A stretch of 64,000 nucleotides of DNA from RPQJ01 sp963707145 (GTDB lineage: Bacteria > Pseudomonadota > Gammaproteobacteria > Steroidobacterales > Steroidobacteraceae), in contig CAVPOQ010000004.1 in NCBI GenBank assembly GCA_963707145.1, positions 434,001-498,000 on the forward strand, given 5' to 3'. The notes under the pieces are model-generated. The model was not told the DNA's origin, ran no database searches, and saw only the letters and a program-made list of their open reading frames with translations. Within the stretch, counting starts at the first letter, position 1, and every line of letters starts with the position of its first letter. Position numbers and translations under genes: made by a program. Below, one piece after another: positions 17,410-26,064 of this stretch.

Positions 17410-20400
17410 TCCGACCCCTGCTTGCGCCAGTAGGTCCGACGCGGCGCGACACCCGCGAGGCTGCCGCAGCTCTCGGCGCCGACGAGACACACCGGCGGGG
17501 GCCGCTCGGGAGCCGGTGGCGCCGCATCCCCCGCGGGCCCACCGTCCGCGGGTGCGGCCGGCGTGGCGGGGAACAGGAACACCGGTTCCGGCGCGATGCC
17601 CGCCTGCCCGAGACGGATCGCGAGCCCGCCGGCGACCACCTCGTGCCCGGACTGTCCGAGGTGCTGGCCCGGCCGCGCGTCGAGCACACTCACCTGGTAC
17701 AGGTTGTTGTAGCCGATCGCCTGGGTGCATGCGGCGGCGTCTCCCTCCGGTTCGCGCTCGAGCGGCACGAACGTCGGGATGAACACGGTATGGTCGAAGG
17801 TCCGCGACGGGGAAATCGCCTTCTCGCCGGGGTCGCTGTCGAGGCGCAGCAGCCAGCCGGCGGATCCGCCCGGCACGGCCGCCTGCTCCCCGCCGGCGCC
17901 GACCGCGGGCGTCACGTCGACGAGGTCGGCCTCGGTGACCGGCCCGGCCTGCGGCGCCGACCAGTCCTTGGGTGCCAGCGGGGCATGGTCGCGCAGCGCA
18001 TAGAACCGGTCGTCGGTCTCGAGGCAGGCATCGGCATCGCCGCCGTACTTCAGTGCGATGTTCAACGGCGTGCAGCCGTCGGACAGCGGCAGCTCGCGGT
18101 GGCCCGACCCGATCGCGACGGTGAGCCAGCTCGCGCCCTGGCGCGAGACCAGGGAAACGTCGGGCGAGGCGAAGAAGCGGCGCGCTCCGGCCACGCCGGC
18201 GCCGCCGAGGTCGGCGAACACGCCGCCGGTTGCCATCCCCGCCACGGATTTCGCCGCCTGGCTGAAGTCGATCCGCCACACGCGGCCGCGCAGGTCGCCG
18301 ACGTAGGCGAGGTCCACGTAGCCGTCGCCCGTGAGGTCGAGGGCATTGAGGTCCGCCGGGATGGACGCCGTCATCCCCGCCAGCGTGAGGTCGGCGGCGC
18401 CGTCGGGCCCTGCGCGCCACAGCAGTCGGCCGGTGAACGCGTCCAGCACGTACAGACCGGTGCCGATCGCATCGTCGGCGTAGGGCCGCGGCTTGCCGTC
18501 GGGCGGGTCCTGCTGCGGGTCGTAGCCACCCGCGAACATCACCACCCAGTCGTCGCTGCCGGCGTGCTCGGGCACCTTCATCCGCGTCACCACCGGCCGC
18601 GACCACGTCTGGCCGACCAGCGGCAGGCGCCGGTCGGCCGGGATCGCGACGTCGTCGGTGGGGCCGGCGATCCACAGCAGCTTCGGTGCGTCGCCGGCGG
18701 GATCGCCGTCCGGGTTCACGGCGGTGACGTCGACGGCGTAGTAGCTGCGCCCGCCGCGGCGCATGCCGAAGTACAGCACCACCCGGTCGCCGGCGGCCGG
18801 CTCGACCACGCCGTCGCCGTCGTGATCGAGCTTGAACACGCGCAGCGCGCCGTCGAGGCCCAGCGACTTGCGCGGCTGCGCGCCCGCGTCGCGATACAGG
18901 GACAGCGTGCGCGCGAGCCGGTCCCATGGCACGAAGGCCCAGCGCTCGCGGCCCGTGTCCGCGTCGAGGGCGTGCAGCAGCCCGTCGTTGGTGAGCGCGT
19001 AGACGACCGCCCCGGGCGCGGCGGCATCGCCGCCGTGGATCACGACGGCCGGCTTTGCGTGCAGCGGGTCGCCGAGGTCGTAGCGCGGCTCGGTGACGTT
19101 GCCGTTGCCCGCCGGCGCGGGCAGTCGATCGGCGACGTCCGCACCGCGCAGCCACGAAACCAGCTGGCACACGGCAGGAGCGTGCGGATCGGCGATCTCG
19201 GCAGCGTCCGCCGGGCAGGCCGGCGGGGCGACGCCGGCGGCCACGTAGCCGAGCACGGTCGCCGCCTGCGCGTGGTTCACGAGTTGCCCGATCTCGTAGT
19301 TCGCGAGCGGCTGCGCGTTGGCGCCGTCGAGGTTCGTGTAGATGCGGCGTTCCGCCGGAAGCGGCAGACTGCGCGCCGCGCCGCCGGCGAGCACGTCGTC
19401 GCCGTCGACGAGCTTGGGCTGCACGGGCCACAGACTGCCGACGCCCGGCAGGAACCGGCCGGTGGCCGGATCCACGGCGGGCTGGCCGTTGCGGCCGAGC
19501 AGGCTGCCGTCCGTTCCGAGCCGGTACTTCTTGACGTTGCCGCGCCAGCGCTGGCTCGCCGACGGTCGGAATACCGACAGGTAGACGTCGCCGAGATTCT
19601 GCGTGCGGTTGAACGCGTTGACCGGCGTCGCCGGCGCCGTGAACGAGGCGTGCTGTACCGCGGCTTCTTCGATCACCGTGCGCAGCGCCGCGAACAGCCC
19701 GGCGCGGTCGTGCGTCGCGCGGTGCGTGCCGCCGCCGGCGCGCGCCAACAGCTCGAGCTGCGCGGTTGCCGCCGCTGCGGACTGGCCCGTGGCCTGCGTC
19801 GAGCTCGCGAGGTCGAAGTCGATGGTGTGCGTGATGATTCGCGCGTCGGCGTGCGTCGGGTGCCAGCCGCCGAGCCGCAGCGAGTGCGCGAGATCGTCCG
19901 CGCACTCGCCCGGCGCATCCGGTCCGACGGCGGCGATTGCGTTGTCGCTGCAGACGCCGGCACCGTCGGCTGCGTGCGAGGCCTGGACCTTGCCGCCGGC
20001 GGCAGCGGACTGCGGCGCCGGGTCCACGTAGTTGCGGAACCAGACACGGGTTGGATTGCCGGCGTCGAGCCCGATCAGTTCGTCCGTGCTCGTGTCGTCC
20101 GCCAGCACACCGTCTGAGATCAGCACGATGTGGTTGTCCTGGCAGGCGCCCTGGACCGGCGAGCGATATCGGCAGTCCGCGCCGTGGCAGCCGGGCTGCG
20201 TCATCACCGGCGGAAAGAACTCGAGCGACGCGTCGCTGCCGTCGCCGGCGAGGTCGCCCGGGTATGCGTAGCCCGGGCCGATCCGGGAGTCGCTGCCATG
20301 GTGCGGTGCGAGGCCCGCGTAGTAGCGGTAGGCCTCGAACAGGATCTCGGCCACGCGCTGCCGGCCCGCGCCTGTCGGCACGAACGCCGGGTGATCCGGC

Positions 20401-20963
20401 AGGCTGAGCAGTTCCACGTCGGGCAGTGCGCCTTGCGCCGGACCGACCAGGGCGCAGCCGGCGCGGCCCGGCGGGCAGATCACGTCCAGCGCCTGGTCGA
20501 GCGAGCGGCCGGGAAAGCCCGCCAACGCGCCGGAGTACACGTGGTCGATCGGCGTGGCCTCGAGCGCGACGAAGCCGCCGCGTGAATCACCGCCGTCGTT
20601 GCGCGCACGCATGAGCCCGACGTTTACGCCGACGCCCTCGGCCTGCAGCGACCCGAGCAGGTCCGCGAGCGCGAGCTTCACGGCGTCCATGCGCGAGCTG
20701 CCGGCTGCAGGCGGTGCGGCACACGGCTTTGCGTCGCCGACGGCGCAGCCCATCGACGCGCTGGTCGGCACGACGATGAGCACGTTCGGCCAGCTCGCGG
20801 CGCTGCCCGGGGCGAAGTAGAGCTCGGTGTCGTCTGCCATCGCCGACGCTGCTGCGATCGCGAGCGGCAGCGCCAGCCCGGCGCGAACCGCCGCGTTGAG
20901 TGGTCGTGCCCGCCGGCATCGCCCCGCGGCACGTGCCGCTGCAGCCATCGTCGTCTGACTCAT
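17406..20963 (-). CDS. pilY1: PilY1-like pilus tip adhesin / biogenesis factor
   Basis: An 1185-residue exported protein with a signal peptide (hydrophobic stretch near 27-42 ending SAMA). The N-terminal half resembles a von Willebrand A domain (VLIVVPTSASMG near 60). The C-terminal half is the PilY1 beta-propeller (GNVKKYRLG, KPAVVIHGG, DGLLHALDADTG) with a calcium-loop-like DLTGDGYVDLAYVGD. The canonical metal-site Asp (D-x-S-x-S) is replaced here by Pro (P-T-S-A-S). PilY1 acts in pilus assembly, adhesion and surface sensing together with minor pilins. GGAGAAA precedes the ATG at 20963. Confidence 0.9.
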   Translation of the reverse strand: MSQTTMAAAARAAGRCRRARPLNAAVRAGLALPLAIAAASAMADDTELYFAPGSAASWPNVLIVVPTSASMGCAVGDAKPCAAPPAAGSSRMDAVKLALADLLGSLQAEGVGVNVGLMRARNDGGDSRGGFVALEATPIDHVYSGALAGFPGRSLDQALDVICPPGRAGCALVGPAQGALPDVELLSLPDHPAFVPTGAGRQRVAEILFEAYRYYAGLAPHHGSDSRIGPGYAYPGDLAGDGSDASLEFFPPVMTQPGCHGADCRYRSPVQGACQDNHIVLISDGVLADDTSTDELIGLDAGNPTRVWFRNYVDPAPQSAAAGGKVQASHAADGAGVCSDNAIAAVGPDAPGECADDLAHSLRLGGWHPTHADARIITHTIDFDLASSTQATGQSAAAATAQLELLARAGGGTHRATHDRAGLFAALRTVIEEAAVQHASFTAPATPVNAFNRTQNLGDVYLSVFRPSASQRWRGNVKKYRLGTDGSLLGRNGQPAVDPATGRFLPGVGSLWPVQPKLVDGDDVLAGGAARSLPLPAERRIYTNLDGANAQPLANYEIGQLVNHAQAATVLGYVAAGVAPPACPADAAEIADPHAPAVCQLVSWLRGADVADRLPAPAGNGNVTEPRYDLGDPLHAKPAVVIHGGDAAAPGAVVYALTNDGLLHALDADTGRERWAFVPWDRLARTLSLYRDAGAQPRKSLGLDGALRVFKLDHDGDGVVEPAAGDRVVLYFGMRRGGRSYYAVDVTAVNPDGDPAGDAPKLLWIAGPTDDVAIPADRRLPLVGQTWSRPVVTRMKVPEHAGSDDWVVMFAGGYDPQQDPPDGKPRPYADDAIGTGLYVLDAFTGRLLWRAGPDGAADLTLAGMTASIPADLNALDLTGDGYVDLAYVGDLRGRVWRIDFSQAAKSVAGMATGGVFADLGGAGVAGARRFFASPDVSLVSRQGASWLTVAIGSGHRELPLSDGCTPLNIALKYGGDADACLETDDRFYALRDHAPLAPKDWSAPQAGPVTEADLVDVTPAVGAGGEQAAVPGGSAGWLLRLDSDPGEKAISPSRTFDHTVFIPTFVPLEREPEGDAAACTQAIGYNNLYQVSVLDARPGQHLGQSGHEVVAGGLAIRLGQAGIAPEPVFLFPATPAAPADGGPAGDAAPPAPERPPPVCLVGAESCGSLAGVAPRRTYWRKQGSE

Positions 20964-20990
20964 CGGCTTTCTCCTGCGGCGAGTCGCCGC

Positions 20991-21464
20991 TCAGTCCTGG
21001 CCGGGTCCGAGCACCGCGAAGCCCTGCACGTGTTCGGAGCGCGCGCCGCGTCCCGACTCGCCCTCGCTCTCGACGACGAAGTGGTAGGTCTCCAGGCCGG
21101 TGCCGATCGAGTGCCCTCCGTCCGGAGCCGGCACGCCGTCAGCGCCGCCGTCGTGGTACAGGGAATAGTCGAAGGGGTCGTCCGTCACCGGTGTCCTGCA
21201 CTCGCCATCGCAGTCGGGCTGTACCGGCTCGACAGGCGTGCTCGTGGTGTCGAGATCCGGGCTCGCCAGTGCGCGCTCGATGGCGTGCTCCGCCGCTTCG
21301 AACGCCCGCTCGTGGTACTGGGCGTTGCCTGCCGCCTGCAGCTCGAGCGTCGCCGTGGCGATGCCCGAGACGCCCAGCACCGTGATCGCGAGCAGCAGCA
21401 CCAGCACGATCACGAGTGCCACGCCGGCGGTCCGGCATCGCGACGCTGCGCGCGAGCCCTTCAC
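20991..21464 (-). CDS. pilX: Type IV pilus minor pilin PilX
   Basis: A 157-residue minor pilin. After TAG (G14) comes a long hydrophobic helix VALVIVLVLLLAITVLGVSG with the GVSG turn typical of PilX; like other PilX proteins it lacks the +5 Glu. The C-terminal part has two Cys in CDGEC. The GTG at 21464 overlaps the pilW stop by four bases. It functions with PilV, PilW, FimT and PilY1 in priming the pilus. Confidence 0.9.
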   Translation of the reverse strand: MKGSRAASRCRTAGVALVIVLVLLLAITVLGVSGIATATLELQAAGNAQYHERAFEAAEHAIERALASPDLDTTSTPVEPVQPDCDGECRTPVTDDPFDYSLYHDGGADGVPAPDGGHSIGTGLETYHFVVESEGESGRGARSEHVQGFAVLGPGQD

Positions 21465-22504
21465 GGCGCGCTCACGTTGCGCAGTCGCAGGGTCCTGCCC
21501 ACGACCACGCGGCGGAACGGCCGTTCGGCAGCGGGCAGTTGTTCGTCCTGGTTGGCGTAGGCGTAGTGCGTCCCGTCGCTCCACGCGGGATCGCGCTCGA
21601 GGGCACGCACCCGCAGCCACACGCGCGCCGCAACCACCGGGTCGCCCGCCGCGAATTCGCCGGCGTTCACCCACCGGTCGGCGTCGAGGTCGCCGTTGGA
21701 ATCGATGCCGTACTGGACCTGCAGGTCCTCGACGCCGGGGATGATTTCCTCGTCCTGCACGGCGGGTCCAGCCACCAGCCGCTTGCGGCGCAGCGAGGGG
21801 AACGCGGGCCCTTCCGAGGAACTGGCGCTGACGTAGTAGGCGTGCACCAGCAGCCGCCGCGTGTCGGCCAGCGGCGGCGCGCCCGGCGGATCCGACTGCG
21901 CGTAGCCGGCGGGAATCGTACCGGCGGCATCGCCGACGAACACGAGTCCCGAGGCATGGCTGGTGACGATCAGCAGGTGCTTGGCGTAGTCCTTGAGGCC
22001 CGCTGCGGTCTGGGCGATGCGATCCGCACTCGCCCGTCGCACGACCAGGCCGTCGGTGGACGGCCGCCACGCGCCGCTGGGCTTGCAGTCGGCGCCCAGC
22101 GGATAGGCGCCGGCGGACTGGTCCCAGCCGCCGAGGTGGGTGGACAGATCGGTCGCCCAGTTCGGTCCGCAGCCCTTCAGCACGACCGCCACGCCGCCTG
22201 GAGTCGCGAGTGGCCCCGCGAGGTTGGTCACGAGTCCGGCGCGGCTGGTGAGCCCGAGGTAGCCGCTCATGCGCACGTCGCTCTCGATCACGCCGAGCGC
22301 ATAGCGGGCGGTTTCCTGCAGCCGGGCGGTCGATTCCATGCCCGTGTGCGCGTCGCGTCCCTTCACGAAGGTCGCCACCGCGCCCGCGGTGAGCAGCAGC
22401 GCGATGGTCATTGCGACCATCACTTCGATGAGCCCGGTGCCGGCTGCGTGGCGCGGGCGGGCGAGGGCCGGACGGCAGCGATGGAGTCCCGGGCGCTGGC
22501 TCAC
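21461..22504 (-). CDS. pilW: Type IV pilus minor pilin PilW
   Basis: A 347-residue minor pilin. The leader ends at Gly22, and the mature N-terminus TGLIEVMVAMTIALLLTAGAV keeps Glu at +5. The body includes the PilW-type SDVRMSGYLGL and GVEDLQVQYGID segments. The GTG at 22504 was chosen because it overlaps the pilV stop by four bases, the pattern seen at every junction of this operon; longer upstream reading would lack a leader-like sequence. Confidence 0.9.
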   Translation of the reverse strand: MSQRPGLHRCRPALARPRHAAGTGLIEVMVAMTIALLLTAGAVATFVKGRDAHTGMESTARLQETARYALGVIESDVRMSGYLGLTSRAGLVTNLAGPLATPGGVAVVLKGCGPNWATDLSTHLGGWDQSAGAYPLGADCKPSGAWRPSTDGLVVRRASADRIAQTAAGLKDYAKHLLIVTSHASGLVFVGDAAGTIPAGYAQSDPPGAPPLADTRRLLVHAYYVSASSSEGPAFPSLRRKRLVAGPAVQDEEIIPGVEDLQVQYGIDSNGDLDADRWVNAGEFAAGDPVVAARVWLRVRALERDPAWSDGTHYAYANQDEQLPAAERPFRRVVVGRTLRLRNVSAP

Positions 22505-22965
22505 AGGTCCGCCACCAGCGTGAATGTGGTCGGGGCCGCGCCGCCCGACTGTGCCCACGCGAGCCTGATGGTGCAACGGTTCGCGGTGGGGGACAGCGGT
22601 GCGACGTCCACCGTGCCCACGCCCTGCGGCAGGGCCGCGGCCACCGCGTCCTGCCAGCGACGCAGATCGTGTGCGGCCATCGTGGCAGCGTCGCAGCCCG
22701 CGCCGGCCTGCTCGCAGGCGGGATCGAGCTGCGGGTCGGGCGTGCCGTCGGTCGTGTCGTAGGCGTTGCCGGCGGCGCGGTTGGCGCGGAGGCGCTCGGC
22801 CATGTCGCCGGCCAGGACCACGGCCCGGCTGCGCTCGAGCGCGATGCGGCTGCCCTGCAGCGACTCGAGCAGCATCGCAGCCGCCCCGAGCAGACCGACG
22901 GCGAGCACCACCAGCGCCACCAGCACCTCCACCAATGTGAACCCGCGCGCCATGGCCGGTGGCAT
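22501..22965 (-). CDS. pilV: Type IV pilus minor pilin PilV
   Basis: A 154-residue minor pilin with a short leader MPPAMARG followed by FTLVEVLVALVVLAVGLLGAA, Glu at +5. The segment GSRIALERSRAVVLAGDMAERLRANRAAG is the conserved PilV region. The start could also be the second ATG four codons in. It begins 14 bases after fimT ends. Confidence 0.92.
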   Translation of the reverse strand: MPPAMARGFTLVEVLVALVVLAVGLLGAAAMLLESLQGSRIALERSRAVVLAGDMAERLRANRAAGNAYDTTDGTPDPQLDPACEQAGAGCDAATMAAHDLRRWQDAVAAALPQGVGTVDVAPLSPTANRCTIRLAWAQSGGAAPTTFTLVADL

Positions 22966-22978
22966 CCGCAGGGCCGCT

Positions 22979-23515
22979 TCAGCCCTGGCCGCAGTCCAGC
23001 GGCTGGTTCGAAGGATCGAGCGACGACACCCGCGGCCGGCCGCTCTGGCTGATGATCACGGCGCGCGCGGCGGGTGGGCCGCGCTCGTCGCAGAACGTGA
23101 AGGTGGCCGTCACGCCGGACTGGCCGTACGGCCGGAAGGACAGCGTCGGCCGATTCGCGCTCAGCGTGCCGGTGTTCCACGGCGCGGACGCACGCAGCAG
23201 TTCCTCGCCCGGGTCACGCACGGCCGGCGAGTCCCGGTCCGTGTTCACGAAGACGATCCAGCCCTGCGCCCAGGGCGTGCCGCCTGCGGCGCAGTGGCTG
23301 CCGTCGGCGCTGGGGCAGAGGCTCACGACACCGTTGCGCTTGATGGCCTCGAGCCGGGCGAAGTGGATCCCGTGGACGAGCTGGTTCACTTCCCTCGTGC
23401 GCGCTGCGTTCAGTTGAAGGTCGCGCAGCCCCGGGGCGCCCCAGCCGAGCAGCCCGGCGACGATCGACATCGCGAATACGAGTTCGGTGAGGGTGTAACC
23501 CCGTTGCCGTTCCAT
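22979..23515 (-). CDS. fimT: Type IV pilus minor pilin FimT/GspH-like
   Basis: A 178-residue pseudopilin, the first gene of the minor-pilin operon. The leader is MERQRG and the mature start is YTLTELVFAMSIVAGLLG with Glu at +5. The FimT features VNQLVHGIHFARLEAIKRNG and a Cys pair (SLCPSADGSHC) are present, and the C-terminus is GRPRVSSLDPSNQPLDC. FimT/FimU-type proteins belong to the initiation complex, and some bind DNA during uptake. Confidence 0.9.
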   Translation of the reverse strand: MERQRGYTLTELVFAMSIVAGLLGWGAPGLRDLQLNAARTREVNQLVHGIHFARLEAIKRNGVVSLCPSADGSHCAAGGTPWAQGWIVFVNTDRDSPAVRDPGEELLRASAPWNTGTLSANRPTLSFRPYGQSGVTATFTFCDERGPPAARAVIISQSGRPRVSSLDPSNQPLDCGQG

Positions 23516-23630
23516 GGCACGCTCCGCTGCAGGTCCTCTGGCGCGCAGGGTAGGGTCCGCGGTTGCGGCGTTGCAGTCCGCAAAACGGTCGCGTTCGCGC
23601 CAAAACTCTGGCCGTACGGCGGTGCGGACG

Positions 23631-23645
23631 TATAATTCCGGCCCA
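23631..23645 (+). promoter_or_regulatory. -10 element of the Fur-family gene, start codon immediately downstream
   Basis: A perfect TATAAT (23631-23636) is followed only 8 bases later by the ATG at 23645. The -35 region (CTGGCC at 23608-23613, 17-base spacer) is weak. Transcription would begin at or within two bases of the start codon. There is no Shine-Dalgarno sequence, so the message is predicted to be leaderless. Confidence 0.55.
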
Positions 23646-24076
23646 TGTCCATGCAGTCACACGACACGACCGCCGCCACGGCGCGCGCGCGGGCCATCCT
23701 CGCGGACCGCGGCATCCGCCCGACGTCACAGCGACTGCGCGTGGCGCAGCTCCTGCTCACGGCGCCGCGGCACATGACGGCCGAGCAGATCCTCGCCACC
23801 CTGCGCGAGACCGACGGGCACGTGTCGAAGGCCACGGTCTACAACACGCTCAACCTGTTCGTCGCGCAGGGACTCGCGCGCGAGATCCACGCCGACCCCG
23901 AGCGCTGCGTCTACGACTCGACGATGGCGCCACACCATCACTTTCAGAACGTGGACACGGGCGAGATGATCGACATCCGCCCGGACGAACTGTCCTTTGC
24001 GCGCATGCCCGAGCTGCCGCAGGGCACGGAGATCGAGAGCGTGGACGTCGTGATCCGCGTGCGCCGCCGGGCCTGA
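23645..24076 (+). CDS. Fur-family transcriptional regulator lacking the Cys zinc site
   Basis: A 143-residue metal- or heme-responsive repressor-type protein. It has an N-terminal winged helix (RPTSQRLRVAQLLL; recognition region SKATVYNTLNLF at 61-72) and a C-terminal dimerisation domain with HHHF (97-100). The CxxC pairs that hold structural zinc in classical Fur are missing: the position reads VDTGEMIDI, and the only Cys is C88. In this it resembles Irr and other CxxC-less Fur paralogues. It has two possible ATGs (23645, 23651). It is divergent from the pilus operon and upstream of tRNA-Thr. The metal or ligand sensed cannot be assigned. Confidence 0.88.
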   Translation: MSMQSHDTTAATARARAILADRGIRPTSQRLRVAQLLLTAPRHMTAEQILATLRETDGHVSKATVYNTLNLFVAQGLAREIHADPERCVYDSTMAPHHHFQNVDTGEMIDIRPDELSFARMPELPQGTEIESVDVVIRVRRRA

Positions 24077-24078
24077 GC

Positions 24079-24107
24079 TTCACGACCCGGGGCCGAGTCC
24101 GTATACT
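24079..24107 (+). promoter_or_regulatory. Sigma-70 promoter for tRNA-Thr
   Basis: -35 TTCACG (24079-24084), 17-base spacer, -10 TATACT (24102-24107), ending 13 bases before the mature tRNA. Confidence 0.65.
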
Positions 24108-24120
24108 GCGCGCCCCTCCC

Positions 24121-24196
24121 GCCGGAGTAGCTCAGCTGGTAGAGCAGCGCATTCGTAATGCGCGGGTCGGGGGTTCGAGTCCCTCCTCCGGCACCA
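24121..24196 (+). tRNA. tRNA-Thr (anticodon CGT)
   Basis: A full cloverleaf: acceptor GCCGGAG/CTCCGGC, D-loop AGCTCAGCTGGTAGAGC, anticodon stem GCGCA/TGCGC with loop TTCGTAA (anticodon CGT), T-arm GGGTTCGAGTCCC, discriminator A and encoded CCA. Confidence 0.96.
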
Positions 24197-24307
24197 CTAT
24201 CGTCCGCTGTCCGCAGTCGCGGCGTTTCTCCCGCGGCGCGGCCGCACGTCGCGCACCGGGTGCGCGGGAGTTCGCGATGCGCCACGGACCGCTCCCGCGC
24301 TGAGCGC

Positions 24308-25153
24308 ATGCTGCGCGTCCTGTCACTGCTGCCGCTGCCACTCCTCCAGGCGTTGCTCGCGCCGCTGGCGCGGCTGCTGTGGCTGGTCGGCTGGCGGCGC
24401 GGCTTCGTGGACGAAGGGCTCGCCCGCTGCCTGCCCGAGGTGGATGGATCGCAGCGTCGCCGCCTCGCGCGGGACTTCTACGGCTACCTCGGTGGGCTGG
24501 TCGCGGAGGTCGTGCACGGCGCACGCATCGAGGCTCCCGATCTCGAACGGCGGCTGCGCTTCGAGGACGACGAGCTGGTGCGGACCGCGCTGGCCGCCGG
24601 CAAGCGAGTGCTGCTGCTCGCTGGACACCACTGCAACTGGGAGTGGCTGCTGCTGCGCTGCTCGAGCGCCTTCGGCGAGCCGCTGACCGCCGCGTACAAG
24701 CCCGCGAGCCGTGAGGCGCCCGACCGTTGGCTGCGCGAGCTGCGCAGCCGCTACGGTGCGACCATGGTGCCCGCCAGGGACCTGGTCCAGCACCTCATCG
24801 AGCGGCGCGGTGCGGTGCGGCTGCTGGCGATGGTCGCCGACCAGTCGCCGTCGGCGAAAAACGAGCAGCAGGTGTGGCTGCCGTTCTTCGGCCAGGACAC
24901 TGCCTTTTTCCAGGGCCCTGGCTGGATCGCCGCCAAGATGGGCTACCTGCCGGTGTTCGTGGCACTGCGACCCGATGGCCGCGGCCGCTACGTGGCGCGC
25001 TTCGTGCCGCTCGCCGCCGCCGGCGAGCGGCTTGCCCCGGAGCCGCTGCTGCGCGCGTACGTGGGCGCGCTGGAGGAGCAGGTGCGCGCCTTCCCTGCGC
25101 AGTACTTCTGGGCCTACAACCGCTGGAAGCGCGCCAAGCGGCTGTATGACTGA
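24308..25153 (+). CDS. LpxL-like lysophospholipid/lipid A acyltransferase (first copy)
   Basis: A 281-residue member of the LpxL/HtrB acyltransferase family, membrane-anchored by the hydrophobic N-terminus (residues 3-28). The HX4E catalytic motif is HHCNWE at 107-112. PARDLVQHL and an ADQSP motif in VADQSPSAKNEQQVW follow, and a FFGQDTAFFQGP segment typical of the family. It would transfer an acyl chain from acyl-ACP to a lipid acceptor. It is followed after 8 bases by a second, divergent copy, and it lies next to a gene for an acyl-loading enzyme fused to ACP, so the acceptor may not be ordinary lipid A. Confidence 0.85.
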   Translation: MLRVLSLLPLPLLQALLAPLARLLWLVGWRRGFVDEGLARCLPEVDGSQRRRLARDFYGYLGGLVAEVVHGARIEAPDLERRLRFEDDELVRTALAAGKRVLLLAGHHCNWEWLLLRCSSAFGEPLTAAYKPASREAPDRWLRELRSRYGATMVPARDLVQHLIERRGAVRLLAMVADQSPSAKNEQQVWLPFFGQDTAFFQGPGWIAAKMGYLPVFVALRPDGRGRYVARFVPLAAAGERLAPEPLLRAYVGALEEQVRAFPAQYFWAYNRWKRAKRLYD

Positions 25154-25161
25154 GCGACCCC

Positions 25162-25998
25162 ATGGCTGAGCCGGGCGACCCGCTGCCACTGAGGCTGCTC
25201 TATGCGGCGACGGGCGCGGCGTCGTGGCTCGCGTTCCGGGTATTCGGCCTGCGACGCAGCGTGATCCGCGGCAATCTCGAGCGTTCGTTCCCGGGCTGGA
25301 CCACCGCGCAGCGTCACGCAGTGGAGCGGGAGTTCGTGATGCGGCAGGGCGAGTTCCTCGCCGAGCTTGCCTGGACGCCGCGCGTGGACGCCGGTGCGAT
25401 GCGCGCGCGGGTGGCACTCGCAAACCCGGAGCTGCTCGCGGGCGCCACGCCGTCCCGGCCGGTGATCCTGGTCGGGGCGCATCACTGCAACAGCGAATGG
25501 GGTATGCAGCGGATGTCCCTCGAGTTGGGCGAACGGCTGGTGGGGCTGTACAAGCCGATCCGAAACCAGCGCCTCGACGCCTGGTTCCGGCGCCTGCGCT
25601 CGCGCTTCGGCTCGCGGCTCATCCCGGCGAAGTCGGTGCTGATGGAACTGGCGCGCCGTCGCGACGCCGCGGCGATCGGCCTGATCGCCGACCAGGCGCC
25701 GACCACCAGCCCGGAGAAGCACTGGACCGAATTCCTCGGCCAGGACACGGCCTTCTACATGGGACCGGAGCTGCTCGCCCGGGCGCTGCGCGGGCAGGTG
25801 ATCATGGGCCGCATGCGGCGGATCGCGCGCGGCCGCTACGAGGTCGCCCTCGAACCGCTGAACGCCCCGGGCGAGCGGTTGCCGCCGGGCGAGCTCACCG
25901 AGCGCTACGCCCGTGCGCTGGAGGCCTGGATCCGCGACGACCCCGCCGGCTGGTGGTGGTCGCACCGGCGCTGGAAGCTCACGCGCAAGGTCTACTGA
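25162..25998 (+). CDS. LpxL-like acyltransferase (second copy)
   Basis: A 278-residue paralogue of the preceding gene with the same layout: an N-terminal hydrophobic segment, a GNLERSFPG family motif (37-45), HX4E as HHCNSE at 107-112, ADQAPTTSPEKHWTEFLGQ, and the C-terminal WSHRRWKL typical of LpxL/LpxM (HRRWK). It is probably co-transcribed with the first copy. Two acyltransferases in tandem suggest sequential acylation of one acceptor. Confidence 0.87.
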   Translation: MAEPGDPLPLRLLYAATGAASWLAFRVFGLRRSVIRGNLERSFPGWTTAQRHAVEREFVMRQGEFLAELAWTPRVDAGAMRARVALANPELLAGATPSRPVILVGAHHCNSEWGMQRMSLELGERLVGLYKPIRNQRLDAWFRRLRSRFGSRLIPAKSVLMELARRRDAAAIGLIADQAPTTSPEKHWTEFLGQDTAFYMGPELLARALRGQVIMGRMRRIARGRYEVALEPLNAPGERLPPGELTERYARALEAWIRDDPAGWWWSHRRWKLTRKVY

Positions 25999-26064
25999 GA
26001 GCGCGCAGTCGACGCGGCCGCGGACGCGCTCCCGGTTGCGCCGGCGGCGGGCCGCCCCGACGGC

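Noticed and set aside
17643..20117. Open frame of about 820 codons on the plus strand opposite pilY1
   Set aside because: Arg/Gly/His/Val-rich shadow frame with no start context; pilY1 is well supported.
25999..26031. Inverted repeat GAGCGCG/CGCGCTC between the convergent acyltransferase and FAAL-ACP genes as a terminator
   Set aside because: The loop is 19 bases and no T-run follows in either direction.
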